Of a stretch of DNA of 64,000 bases, positions 12,089-23,016 are shown piece by piece. A program made the translations under genes and the position numbers. The notes beneath the pieces were generated by a model, which did no database searches, was not told the DNA's origin, and saw only the letters and a list, made by a program, of their open reading frames with translations. Origin of the DNA: Lineus longissimus (lineage: Eukaryota > Nemertea > Pilidiophora > Heteronemertea > Lineidae); the NCBI RefSeq assembly GCF_910592395.1, contig NC_088317.1, positions 17,716,039 to 17,780,038 on the forward strand, given 5' to 3'. How positions within the stretch are numbered: the first letter of the stretch is position 1; every line of letters begins with the position of its first letter.

Positions 12089-14453
12089 TGCTCAGTGACC
12101 TACAGCTGTTTTAGTGAACCAGAAGTTTATTTGGACAAACAGCAGGGAAGGAATTGGACAAACCTTTTCAAAAGATTAAACTTTGTTGTAGGAGCAGATT
12201 CAAGTTGATAACGTCTAGTGGCGCCACCTGTTACGCAGCAGTATTTACAATTTCTCTCTACAAATTCAGTCTTTTCATTCAGACATTTTCTTCAACTTAA
12301 GAGAGGTGCCCACCTAAATGTCCCCTTGGATCCGCAACTCTACTCCTTCTGTTCTCTCATCACTAATCTGTTGAATATATTTGGATCTGATAAAGGGGGA
12401 CTATAGGCAGGAGCTATGGGGTCAAATTGGTCTTCATGCACTGACGAGTGTGTACAGTTAGGGGCCTGGGTTTGTGTTTGACTCAACGATAAGGATATCC
12501 TCATACGTACAGGGATTTCAAATACTATCAGTGTACTGCGAGATAGGGAGAGACCCCTCTTGTTGATTTCAGTAAGCTTAATCTGACCTACCTGACCCCT
12601 GTCTATAGTCTCCCTTTAATAAATTGTGCAAGTAGGGGCTTGGGGGATCTTTTAGCGTTGTTTGTTATTATCTGGTGTTCAGAGAAACTGCTGAAAAGAT
12701 GATGTGATCCGAACTTGAAGCAATATGTGCTATTTGAAATAAATGCTTCATTTCGTCTGTTACTGAGATCAACTGTCTTGGTCCCTGTAAAGGGGTACAC
12801 ATACCTATTTGATCATGGGTCGTCAAAATAAAAATGCAGTCATACTTTGGTGAATACTGAGTTGTAAAGACTGCCCCGCTCATCTGGCCTATGAGTCAAC
12901 AATGATATTGTATTTTGTTAACAATATGTTACAAGCATCCACTCTTGTATGATAGTTGCAAGATATGAAAGCTAAGAATACATTTCTCTTTAAATTATGT
13001 TTGTTTATTTCATTAGTTTTGTTTCTTGAGACTACATATAAATGACAGAGAGATTCAACAACCCTCTACAATGTTGCCATTCATGTGCTCATTTTTCAAA
13101 CAGTACTTTCCCCATTACCAATGCATTCTGAAACTTTGAACTCTGACAGGAATTGCTAGGCCATGTTTTCTAGCAATGGGATGGCTGTAATCCAGATTTC
13201 TGGAACTTGGGATGTTGCTATTAAGGAGATATTGTGCTTCAATAAAGGGGTTTTCATCGGTGTAAGAAAATAAAAGACTTGTTGTTAATGACCAGTAAAA
13301 AAACTCCTGAAAATTAAGGCACTGGACTTGTCAGAGTGTGGGCAACCATGGCAGAGACCAGCCTGGTGGTGATGGTGTGGTGGGGTATTCGAAACCAGCA
13401 CTCCCCTTAGTGACTTTATTTCCCTGAACAGACCCCGAAAAAGACGGAAAGATAGACACTATGCAGGCACATTGTCCCTTTAAGTGCTACTACACCAGCG
13501 CCATCTCTCCACACTATACAGGCGCTCTGTCCCTTTAAGTGTTACTACCAGCGCCATCTCTGCACACTATACAGGCGCTCTCTCCCTTTAAGTGTTACTA
13601 CACCAGCGCCATATCTCCATAAAATGTGGAACTAAAATTATGCATCAGTTTGGCGTGAACAGCTGCCAAAAAAGGTCGCGCGGCCTGACAGCGGATAACA
13701 ACTGCTGTATTTGCCCCTTTTGAGGGAGTAATTCACTTCAGTAACGATAAATAATTAATTAGGTATATCTCTGATATTATTCAAAGGTATTCAAATTTAT
13801 TTATTTTGCTAAATTACTCGGAAATACAGGTAGAAAATGTGAAGTTTTAGTGGAGTGCAGCGTCTGTACACGCATGCATGCAAAGAACTATGGGAATGCA
13901 TTGTATCTTCATACACATCTATAGTGTATGTATTGAAGTACATGAATGTATTCATGGGTATTGGTCGGAGACGTAGTTCTAGTATGTTAGTAGTTGATGC
14001 AAACCTAAGGCCCCCTGGCTGGAGTGACTTCTTGGTCAGTGTCTGGCTCGATGGACAACTTCACAAATGCCAAAATAAGGCTTTACTTGACATCAATATT
14101 GTCTTAAAATTGACCTGAACGATGAACAGAATGAAAGACCGAGTGTCAAGTCACCCAGGGCCAAATGGCCAAAACAAACTTCGTGCGTAGGGGTCTATAA
14201 AAGTCTCTGCTAACTGGTGCAAAGTTACTAGTGTCCCTGCTCTGGCCTCGTCAGATTCTCGGAGTGCTATTGCTAAGCCTGCAAAATAAAAATGCCCGCA
14301 AAACATTTCAAGGTTTCACTTTCACTCAGTCGAACAGATATTTTTCACATTTCAGCCACTCGCCTGTCAGCCTCCTTGTCTCAACACCCTGATGTCTGTT
14401 CCACAGTATTGATAATACTATTAATAGACTTAGTACCGTCCATAATCTGAACC
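12089..14453. other. intergenic, no gene seen
   Basis: No splice-flanked ORF was recognised between the GRL-like gene and the phosphatase-like gene. The segment contains the 55-bp repeat at 13457-13619, listed separately, and presumably the promoter of the gene starting at 14454. No clear TATA element was identified. Confidence 0.5.
13457..13619. repeat. three tandem copies of a ~55-bp unit
   Basis: Three imperfect copies begin at 13457, 13512 and 13565. Each contains CACTATACAGGCGCTCT, then GTCCCTTTAAGTGTTACTAC, then CAGCGCCAT. Confidence 0.85.
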
Positions 14454-17400
14454 ATGGAAGCCAACGATATCACATTACTCATCCCTATCTTTCTCCTCTG
14501 TCTGTGTGGAAGCAGCTTCCAAGGTAAGTATAACATGGTTTGCTACTGGGGACGTTCGCATTACCAGAGAGTTCCAAACAGATGAGCCCGTGGGTTAATC
14601 ATTATTTAATGGTATGGCATCTTTTAATATCGCAGTCATGTTATCTTTCAGCCGCGAAGGTCGAAGTAGAAGGTCAGGGCGTCCACATCGCATTGGGGGC
14701 CAACTCCTACACTGACAGAACGGTCATGTTTGTATCACAAGAAAGTTTAAATAAGGTGAATCTCATGGATCCTTATGATAAAAAGACAATACAGATGGCA
14801 TACCCTGCCAAGAGTCTAAAGCTGAATGTTACAGGACCAAACCGTGGTAAACTGTGGATTCAGAAGGCTAATATTACGGTGAGTGGCATCATTTCAAGTA
14901 TCAACTGTTTTTCATCATTTGCAATAAAATTGATTAATCAAGGGAAAAACGTTATCCTACAGAATGCTTGCTGTATATTAAGTGGCTTTGCATAACAGAA
15001 ACAGATCTTTAAATGCAGGTTTCTATAAACCAGATGTGCTAGACTCGGATACTCTCCATGTTCCTTTGTCTTCATCACGGCTCGACCTCTTTCATGGTCT
15101 GGTTGGTCTCTTGGTCTAATACATGTAACATCTAAAATCTTTATAATCGCCCATTGAAATACCTCTTTTAGGATTTGAATGCCGATATGCAATACTACTA
15201 CCAGGTGGGGAACGGCACCAAAACAACGACTTTCTACTTCAGAACTTGGCGGAGAAGGAACCCCCAGGAGGTGAGTTGGTATGGCGCTGCATTTTTTCAA
15301 AGTTTAGTCAATATACAATACTTTTTAGACCTTTCCTCATGGTTCTACAAGAATATACAATACTTTTTGTGCCTTTCCTCATGGTTCTACAAGAATATAC
15401 AATACTTTTTAGACCTTTCCTCATGGTTCTACAAGAATATACAATACTTTTTAGACCTTTCCTCATGGTTCTACAAGAATATACAATACTTTTTAGACCT
15501 TTCCTCATGGTTCTACAAGAATATACAATACTTTTTAGACCTTTCCTCATGGTTCTACAAGAATATACAATACTTTTTAGACCTTTCCTCATGGTTCTAC
15601 AAGAATATACAATGCTTTTTAGACCTTTCCTCATGGTTCTACAAGAATATACAATACTTTTTAGACCTTTCCTCATGGTTCTACAAGAATATACAATACT
15701 TTTTAGACCTTTCCTCATGGTTCTACAAGAATATACAATACTTTTTAGACCTTTCCTCATGGTTCTACAAGAATATACAATACTTTTTGAGCCTTTCCTC
15801 ATGGTTCTACAAGAATATACAATACTTTTTGGACCTTTCCTCATGGTTCTACAAGAATATACAATACTTTTTGAGCCTTTCCTCATGGTTCTACAAGAAT
15901 ATACAATACTTTTTGAGCCTTTCCTCATGGTTCTACAAGAATATACAATACTTTTTCAGTCTAACCTCACAGCTTTTTCTTGTTATAAGGCAATATACAA
16001 TACTTTTTCAGTCTTACAGGCCAGCCATGCTGTTATTCTATGGGAATATAGAAGATGACAATGGAGCTGTTCCAGCGTATCATAATCTCCGTGAAGATAT
16101 CAATGCACATCTGTACAGTGGGATATTCAACCTGGGCAGCCTTAGCTGCGGCAAGGACCTCCATCAGTTTTTGTTGAACCTGCAGGGCTTGGCTGGGTAC
16201 ACGCCTCTGTTGACTACCCCGGGGGAATACGGTACGCTCACCCAGCTCTTTCAAGCAATGTTCAAATTTCCCAAGAGTTGCGATAAAGATGGTGGCTGGC
16301 CTGATGTTGTCCTATCTTGATGTTGTAATTTTAGGTCCCATTTTGTGTACACATACGTACAGGTGGAGGGGGGAGGAGGGATTGAAAAGATGATTTGAAA
16401 TGCAGTTGACCAAGGGGTGAAATCGGAAAATTGTGCATACATACTCAGTGAACAGCTAAACATGACACCTGAGTAGTTTCTATATAGTGCTTCCAGCAAG
16501 TATATGCTGGCCCTTTATTTCAAGTCCGTGCCTTTTCATGAATTCAAGTAGTCTCATTTGAAATTCTTTTATTTTGCAGAGCACCGCAATAAGTACCAGT
16601 TGTACAGTCAACTGTTCTCTATGCCAAACACCGACTGGCCGATGGATAAATTCTGGTACAGTTTTAACACCGAGAAAGCACATATTATCAGGTACTTTTA
16701 AGCTTCTATTCTACTGGGTTCATAAAAAAAACTCGTAGAAATGCTTAGTAATATCTTCTAAAATGACCTCTATCTAAGAGGTTCCCAACTAAATTTTGAC
16801 CCCCAACCTCGGTGTCTTTGTAAATGACAGATCTACATGCCGACCCTTGGGTGTCGGTTGGTGGGATTAGCACTCCTGCCTGATACACTATCTCTGTGCA
16901 GTAGAGTTGCTTGATTCTAGTGACCTTTCCAAACTCCAATTTCTATTCCGTTTTATCCTACCTGAAAAATTTCAGAATACATGTCAGAATGCTCTGAAAT
17001 ATACAAGTAATATGAAAACATTGGTAAATTGTCAGAAAATTTAAATTTGTTTTTTTCAAAATTATTTTTCCCAGTGTCAATACGGAGTTATACGGCCTTG
17101 AAAAGGATGGCATGAGAAGCCAGCAGCTGAGATGGTTGAAGGCGGATCTCATCGCAGCCAATAACGCAACACTACGCAACCTCAGTCACACGCCATGGCT
17201 GATTGTCTACACTCATCGATCACTCTTCTGTTCGGGCGATGACAACTGCACTGACTTTAGCCCCAAGTTACAAGAGTAGGTTGACTTAAATGTCGTACGC
17301 TACACGTTGCTGGAGAACGCACAGTCTTGTCTGACAGTGCAGGTTTAATCATTAGACCTTTCTTTTGCCAGATTACAAATATCTCGGGCCATATCAGCAG

Positions 17401-18478
17401 GCCAACCAGAAAAATGCCAGTTTGCAGATTTGCTGATTCTGCGATTAGCCTCAATTCTATTCGCATAATAAACATTGCAAAAAGATTTTTTATTCAAAAA
17501 AACAAAAAGACTTTTCATAATCTGCCAAAATAAGAATTGCGAAAAAGGTAATTTTTTTGAATTTTCGCGAATCGCAAAATGAAATGGGCATGAAAAGTTG
17601 TCTGCTTACAGTATTCAGATATCTATGAATATATCTTTTTCAGACTTGAGGACTTATTCTATCACTTTGGTGTGGATTTAGTCATCTCGGCCCAAGATAA
17701 CTTCTATGAGAGAACATGGCCAGTCCGCCGGGGTGTGCAACATCAGGACAACTACCTAGATCCGGTGTATCCAGTTTACATCTCCACTGCTGCCTTCACT
17801 TGTAATAAAAACAAACCGTCCAATCCTAAAGAGTGTAAGTTATAGTAGATACGCTAGCTAGTGCTGGTTTCCTGTTACCAGGACATGTTGTCCTTGATAT
17901 TGAGACCGACACAACGGCATTATCAGCGGACCACAGCAGTCACATCACGTTTTGACCATAAAGAGTGTAAGTTGTGCTTAATATTTCCTTAATTAGGTTG
18001 ACTTTAGGTCCATGTGGTGAGATGTCAGGCTCATGAACTAATCATTGTTGGTTCCCAACCCAAAGAAGACACGGAAGTTGTGACCCTGAGCTGATTTCTT
18101 CAACCTTTGCTCTTATCTCATGTTACTATCTATCTTACAGTTGCATGGACAGCTCGAAGAATAAACTGCCGAAATATGTCAACGTACGGACACCTCAAAA
18201 TTCTCAACGCGACGCACTTGTACTGGGAAGAGATGGCTGCAGATAACGGCAGTGTCATAGATACATTTTACATCAAGCAAAATCACCACGGACCTTTCCT
18301 GGTCAAGGTTGGACACTCGTCGTCCGTTGTAGCAATAGTGCTATCGTGTGCGGTGATACTGCTTGTCGGTGCCATTGTGATTTTGTTGTGGAGGCGATGC
18401 CATCATTTTATTCAAAAGAAACGTGCTGCGAGGAAGATGCGTTATGTGAACTTAAACGAGGGTCAGCTGGAGTTATGA
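14454..18478 (+). CDS. purple acid phosphatase-like (acid phosphatase type 7 family) membrane pseudoenzyme
   Basis: Eight exons: 14454-14523, 14652-14878, 15172-15270 (or -15278), 16020-16231, 16580-16691, 17075-17275, 17644-17834 and 18141-18478. With the 15278 donor the model is 485 residues. Order: signal peptide (ITLLIPIFLLCLCGSS), N-terminal Fn3-like PAP domain, metallophosphatase fold, then one transmembrane helix (about AIVLSCAVILLVGAIVILLW) and a basic tail ending GQLEL. The fold is recognisable from WYSFNTEKAHIIS, YTHRSLFCS, GVDLVISAQDNFYERTWPV and PVYIST. Most of the active site is replaced: GD to GN, GD to GS, GNHE to GEYE and HEH to QDN. Only the His of THRS is kept. It is therefore probably a catalytically dead cell-surface protein. 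A polyA signal AATAAA lies at 19145. The exon 3/4 junction is uncertain because of the intronic minisatellite. Confidence 0.85.
15310..16019 (+). repeat. 42-bp minisatellite filling intron 3 of the phosphatase-like gene
   Basis: Fifteen full copies of a 42-bp unit (starting AATATACAATACTTTTTAGA) run from 15310 to 15939. A degenerate copy follows, and the array ends in the sequence AATATACAATACTTTTTCAG-TCTTACAG that forms the real 3' splice site at 16019. The unit length is a multiple of three, so two plus frames and one minus frame are open. These are shadow ORFs, although the frame also joins exon 3 to exon 4. Confidence 0.95.
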
Positions 18479-21400
18479 GGAGAAGGTGATGCAATACGAC
18501 CTTGGCTCTCCACATCTTGATTATTATTTCACTTGGAAGACGAACACTGACCCAGATATCTTCAGAGTATTACCCGATTCATGCATTCAGAGATGACCGC
18601 TCTTCCACTCACTTGTACAACGTACTGGCCAAGTAGACCTTGTTTTAGAAAAATATTGTCTTTTATGTTGTGGTCGAAGTAAATTGTTATATTTCGGACC
18701 AAAATCGGAAAGTTTGAACATGTATACATCAGGTGCATTCGCCACCTATGAATGAAGTGAGTAACTAAATTTCTGATGTTGATCACAATCAAAGTGTTGA
18801 GGTTCTGCTTTTACATTCCACTGTACTCTTGTATAAACACATCTTTAATATTTCTAATTATGCTTCTTCTTCAAAAGCTCCTATATTGTAAGATTTAGTT
18901 TTGGGTGATGTTGATTTTTAAAACAGCTGATATTTTTATTTGTAAATTTTGTGAAATTGTCACTGGCTGTAAATTTGTTTGAGAGACCAAAAACATAGTC
19001 TGATTGGGTGGATTTTCAGTCTTAAATATGAACTATAGTCTAGTTAGTGAGGAATTATCTACTGCTTGAATTTGCGTATCTACTAAAGGGTTAAACCCTA
19101 GTTATTCATATACATTCCATTTCCATGTGTGAACAGTCCATTTTGAATAAATGTATAATCCAATATAAGCTAATATAAATGATATATCTATTTACAGTAC
19201 ACTGTACTTAAAGAAGTTGTGTTTCAAAGAATCCACAAAAAAACCATGTGCATTACTTCTTTAAATTTAGATTGTCCTTCTCCCCAGTATTTTTTACATT
19301 TGTGCAGGAAACGAGTTGAAAATGTACATGAAATGCATTGGAAATGTACATGAAATGCATTGAAAATGTACATGAAATGCATTGAAAATGTACATGAAAT
19401 GCATTGGAAATGTACATGAAATGCATTGAAAATGTACATGAAATGCATTGGAAATGTACATGGAATGTGTTGAAGACACACATGGACTGTGTTGAAAATG
19501 TACATAAAATGTATTATAAGTTGTAACCCCGATCCAATTTTCCTTGTTAGTGTGATATAAATAATCTGTCAGCTTTTGTAGTATCTGTATAACCTCTCCT
19601 GGTTTTGGGGTATAAAAATAGACTTTCCGTGGGGAATGGTGTATACTTCCATGGACTATTCCACTGTTGCCATATGAGTGGGCCTGGTGTTTTCAAAGGC
19701 TGTTTGAACACACATTGTTAGGGATGACCCCTCTAACATGACAAGAGGTCATAGTTCAAAGTTGTTAGATCTGTTATTAAAAAAGTTGACATGAATTATT
19801 GAACTATGCATAGAGGGTGTTATAAAGATTAATGTTATTTGGACCACACTTTGTTGTTTGGGCACATGTTATCAGAAATTCGCGATGCTCGAATAAGGTG
19901 CTACTGACCCTTATGAAATCAAATAAATCTTGTTTGTTGAGTTTTGGTGTATTTTGCACGGTCCTTTTGTAATCTGGTTTGCAATAGTGAGGTTTAGCAA
20001 TTCTTACAAATTACGAATTACAAATTTTTCGTTCCAACGGTGTTGTTTTACAGTCAGTTGTATCCAGTGTTATGCATGTTAGGCCACGTGTTTTTTATTT
20101 CTTGGTTTACGGGACCGACCGACTTGCTTTTTTGGGATTTTGGAAAAAAAATTAAATCTGAAAATCATCGATTTTTTATTTTATTTTCCGCCCGACCCAT
20201 CATAATTAGATAAAATAATGAGAAATAAAATAAAATCCACTGTATAGAGCAGTGTGATAACCAATGTTTGTGCACTTTCACAACTCATCAGCCATCTAGA
20301 TGAGGGAAATAGCCCCAACTAAGACATTGTGCCTTGTTCTGAAAAAAAGTGAACTTTGATTCCAGCAGTATTTGGGTAATTTTATTTCTTCCGATCATAC
20401 ATAGCTATTTGGGTTGGGTTATTTTTATTTTTAATTTTATTTCGACCACCCGACCATACATTTTTAAAAGCTCTTCCCGTAAACCAAGAAATAAAAGACA
20501 TGTGGCCTTAGGCAGGTTTTGGTTACAAATTCAAAATTGGCTGACCCTTCCAACAGTAGCAAAGAAATCTTGCTAAAAAAACGATGATTTTGTCGTCAAC
20601 TTTGTGGATAAAGTGAAATTCATAATTTGTGAAATTTGCAAAACCACCTATTATATCAGCTATGTGATGAGGAAAAGTAGCGCTTTTTGTGGTGGTGAAT
20701 AAGGGAAGGATACATTGTTTACATGTCGAGCTAGGCTGTTCCACGAATTTATCTTTTATGGTGTACTGTTAATTTACCTTTTAGAATATACTGTCATAAT
20801 GTTTCAGCTAGAAATCTGAAAACATTCATTTTTGGCTCTTAACTCAAGTACTATTTTGTCACATATGCATGAAACTTATGTCGGAGGCAAGTGTAGACTG
20901 TTTTATTATAGCTTTAGTGATTATCTATCATGCCATGGCATTTGTAAATAAGGTCATTTTTTACAGATTTCAGATAGAATTGTGATGTCCAAAAATTGTG
21001 CAATAAGGAACTTGTTCACATTCCACATTACTTTAGGTATGAATAGTGAATCCTATCAAATCCATTAGGTTTAGAGGTTTCTTTCAAATTAGAATTTGGG
21101 TGGGTGAGATGACAAGTCTGTAAGTACTTGAAAGTTACCATGGGTAGAGTTGTCACACAATTGCGCCTACAGGTTTAGATTTCTGAGGCTGTAAAGATTT
21201 CTAGGTGAATTTTCTGAGCTGTATTTTGCCATCCCATCATAAATTTGATCACTCATCGATATAATTGTACATAATACCAAGTATCTCTAATCTATACTTG
21301 AAAATACCGACTCCTTTGTAGAATAAAATTTCATTTCTCATAAATGTATTGGCCGTTGTCTTTACTTACATGATGATATGTTGAGACCAACACACATTTG

Positions 21401-21880
21401 GACTTCTGCTGACAGTGATACAGAATTATTGCACTTATAGGCACATGCGCTTAAAAATGGATGTCTGCCAATGCGCCTCTGCCTGTGTGAGAAAAAAATG
21501 CACATGCAAACTTGGGGGATTCATCCCAAACTTCTGTCTCGAGGAGAAATTGCTTAGAGCAGGGCATAGATATATGTACAGCATCTGAGGTCACATGGAA
21601 GACTTGTGAGATTACATCACAGTTGGGCCTACCCAGTGTTCAGATGAGACAGTTTCACATCCAGGGCCTACCCAGTAGTCCATTCTTAGGGCATACCCAG
21701 TACAAATGAGACAGTGTTGGATCCTAGGGCCTACTCAGTATTCAGATGAGACAGTCTTCTTCTTTCTTCCAATAGTGCAACATGATGGTTTAAGCCATCA
21801 AAGGGCAAGGGACCTTCGCCACTGACTTCTATCGCCATAAAAGTTAAATACTGTCCCAAGCGATGAAAATTCCTTAAAAA
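18479..21880. other. 3' UTR then intergenic, no gene seen
   Basis: After the stop at 18478 comes an AT-rich 3' region with AATAAA at 19145-19150. From 19150 to 21880 nothing coding is recognised. The stretch holds the 22-bp array at 19315-19515. Short reiterations of a GATGAGACAGT/GGGCCTACCCAGT motif lie at 21625-21750; one more occurrence is at about 22263, inside the next entry. Confidence 0.55.
19315..19515. repeat. 22-bp tandem array, about 9 copies
   Basis: The unit GAAAATGTACATGAAATGCATT is repeated with small variations from 19315 to 19515. Each unit contains two palindromic words, ATGTACAT and ATGCAT. Because 22 is not a multiple of three, the open minus frames across it are shadows. 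Confidence 0.9.
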
Positions 21881-22055
21881 AAATATTCCCACGGTCTGAG
21901 CCAAACAGGCTGCGAGGGTTAATAAACAACCTTGTACCCAGGATCAAAAAATTAAAATTGCATGTGTAATGTATGAAGACATTTAAAACTTTTTCCTAGG
22001 AACAAGGTTTCCATTAACCCTCTCATCCCGTTTGGCTCTGACCGTGGGAATATTT
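21881..22055. repeat. inverted repeat (~63-bp arms, 50-bp spacer), MITE-like
   Basis: The left arm at 21881-21943 (starting AAATATTCCCACGGTCTGAG) is closely matched by the reverse complement of 21994-22055 (ending CTGACCGTGGGAATATTT). The arms include GAGCCAAAC and GAGGGTTAAT. It could be a fold-back element or a MITE relict. No transposase and no clear target duplication were seen. Confidence 0.75.
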
Positions 22056-22188
22056 CATTTTTGCAAAATTACTGCCTTATGAAAAGGATATACTTTTTTT
22101 CTCTCAAAATTAACCCCCTCTGTGTGGAGTCGTCGCCTATCAATTGTACTTTACAAGTTCGTTCCTTTTTCACATCTTTGGAGTACAG

Positions 22189-23016
22189 AAGCAAATGGAG
22201 GAGCAGGGTCCGGGGACACACAAACAGGTGTACCACGGCAAGGTCACGATCAACGACACCGGATGAGACAGTGTCACATCCTTTGTGATGGACTTTCTAG
22301 CATGGGTTGAAAGGTACTCCTGATCACAGATCACCCAGATCGGCCAATACCTGGCTTGTAGCAAAGACCCCCACGTCATGACGTGGATCCAACATATACA
22401 ACAAGCCCTTGCAGATGATAGGACCACTGCAGCTGGTTGTGACGAAGATTGTGCCTTGGCTGCTGCTGCCGTGCGGTGCGTCTTGGTCACTACTGTTATT
22501 TTGTTCTGATCAGAACAACCCAGACAGACATAACTGGGTATAATATCGTTATCAATATCAGTGTTACGGCGTCGTGGTGTGGAGGTCACTATAGGCAACC
22601 GTCCACCTTTGTGGGATCTTTTACTTGCCCTGGCGTAGACACTCAGGTACAAGGGACCACGTTTGATTTTACCTGCCTTGGCATACCAGATACTCTGGTG
22701 CAAGGTACCACGCTTGATTTTGTCCCATTTGAATAGCCCACAGACCACATAACTGGATTAAGACTGCGGTCTTGGTCAACTGTAGCTGTTGTAAGGAACA
22801 ATCACTAGCCCACTGAAAGTGTACTGTGATATCGACCAGGAGCGGTGGTCGCGGCGACCGGTGACAATTAGATGTGGTTGCAGAAAATTATACTTTCTGC
22901 AAGTGATTTATAGTTTTTTTTACAGGAGTTTTATGTGGTTTGACTCTAGGGCAGGCAGCTCGCGACCAGTGTTGTCAAACTTGTCGGATATCCTGGGGTT
23001 GAAGCAGACGACGTAA
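22189..23016 (+). pseudogene. two-exon gene piece with two in-frame TGA codons, unrecognised
   Basis: Exon 22189-22475 is framed by TTTGGAGTACAG and donor GTGCGT. It reads KQMEEQGPGTHKQVYHGKVT..., TGA, DSVTSFVMDFLAWVERYS, TGA, then SQITQIGQYLACSKDPHVM through ALAAAAV. It ends in phase 2. The exon at 22926-23016, after TTTTTTTTACAG, completes an Arg and reads SFMWFDSRAGSSRPVLSNLS through GLKQTT and TAA. Frame continuity across two exons suggests a real gene. The TGAs could be CGA decayed at CpG (pseudogene), a true stop followed by unrelated sequence, or, less likely, selenocysteine. A GATGAGACAGT word shared with repeats at 21643-21750 lies at the first TGA. The family is not recognised. Confidence 0.35.

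Noticed and set aside
15308-15928. 206-codon minus-strand repeat frame (MRKGSKSIVYSCRT)
   Set aside because: Antisense of the 42-bp intron minisatellite. Its periodicity keeps several frames open.
22261-22332. Selenocysteine interpretation of the two TGA codons
   Set aside because: No SECIS structure was identified by eye and both codons are one CpG transition from CGA, so decay is the simpler reading. Kept only as a minor option.
22170-22748. 192-codon minus-strand open frame
   Set aside because: No splice support or domain. The opposite strand has a frame continuous across two phase-matched exons.
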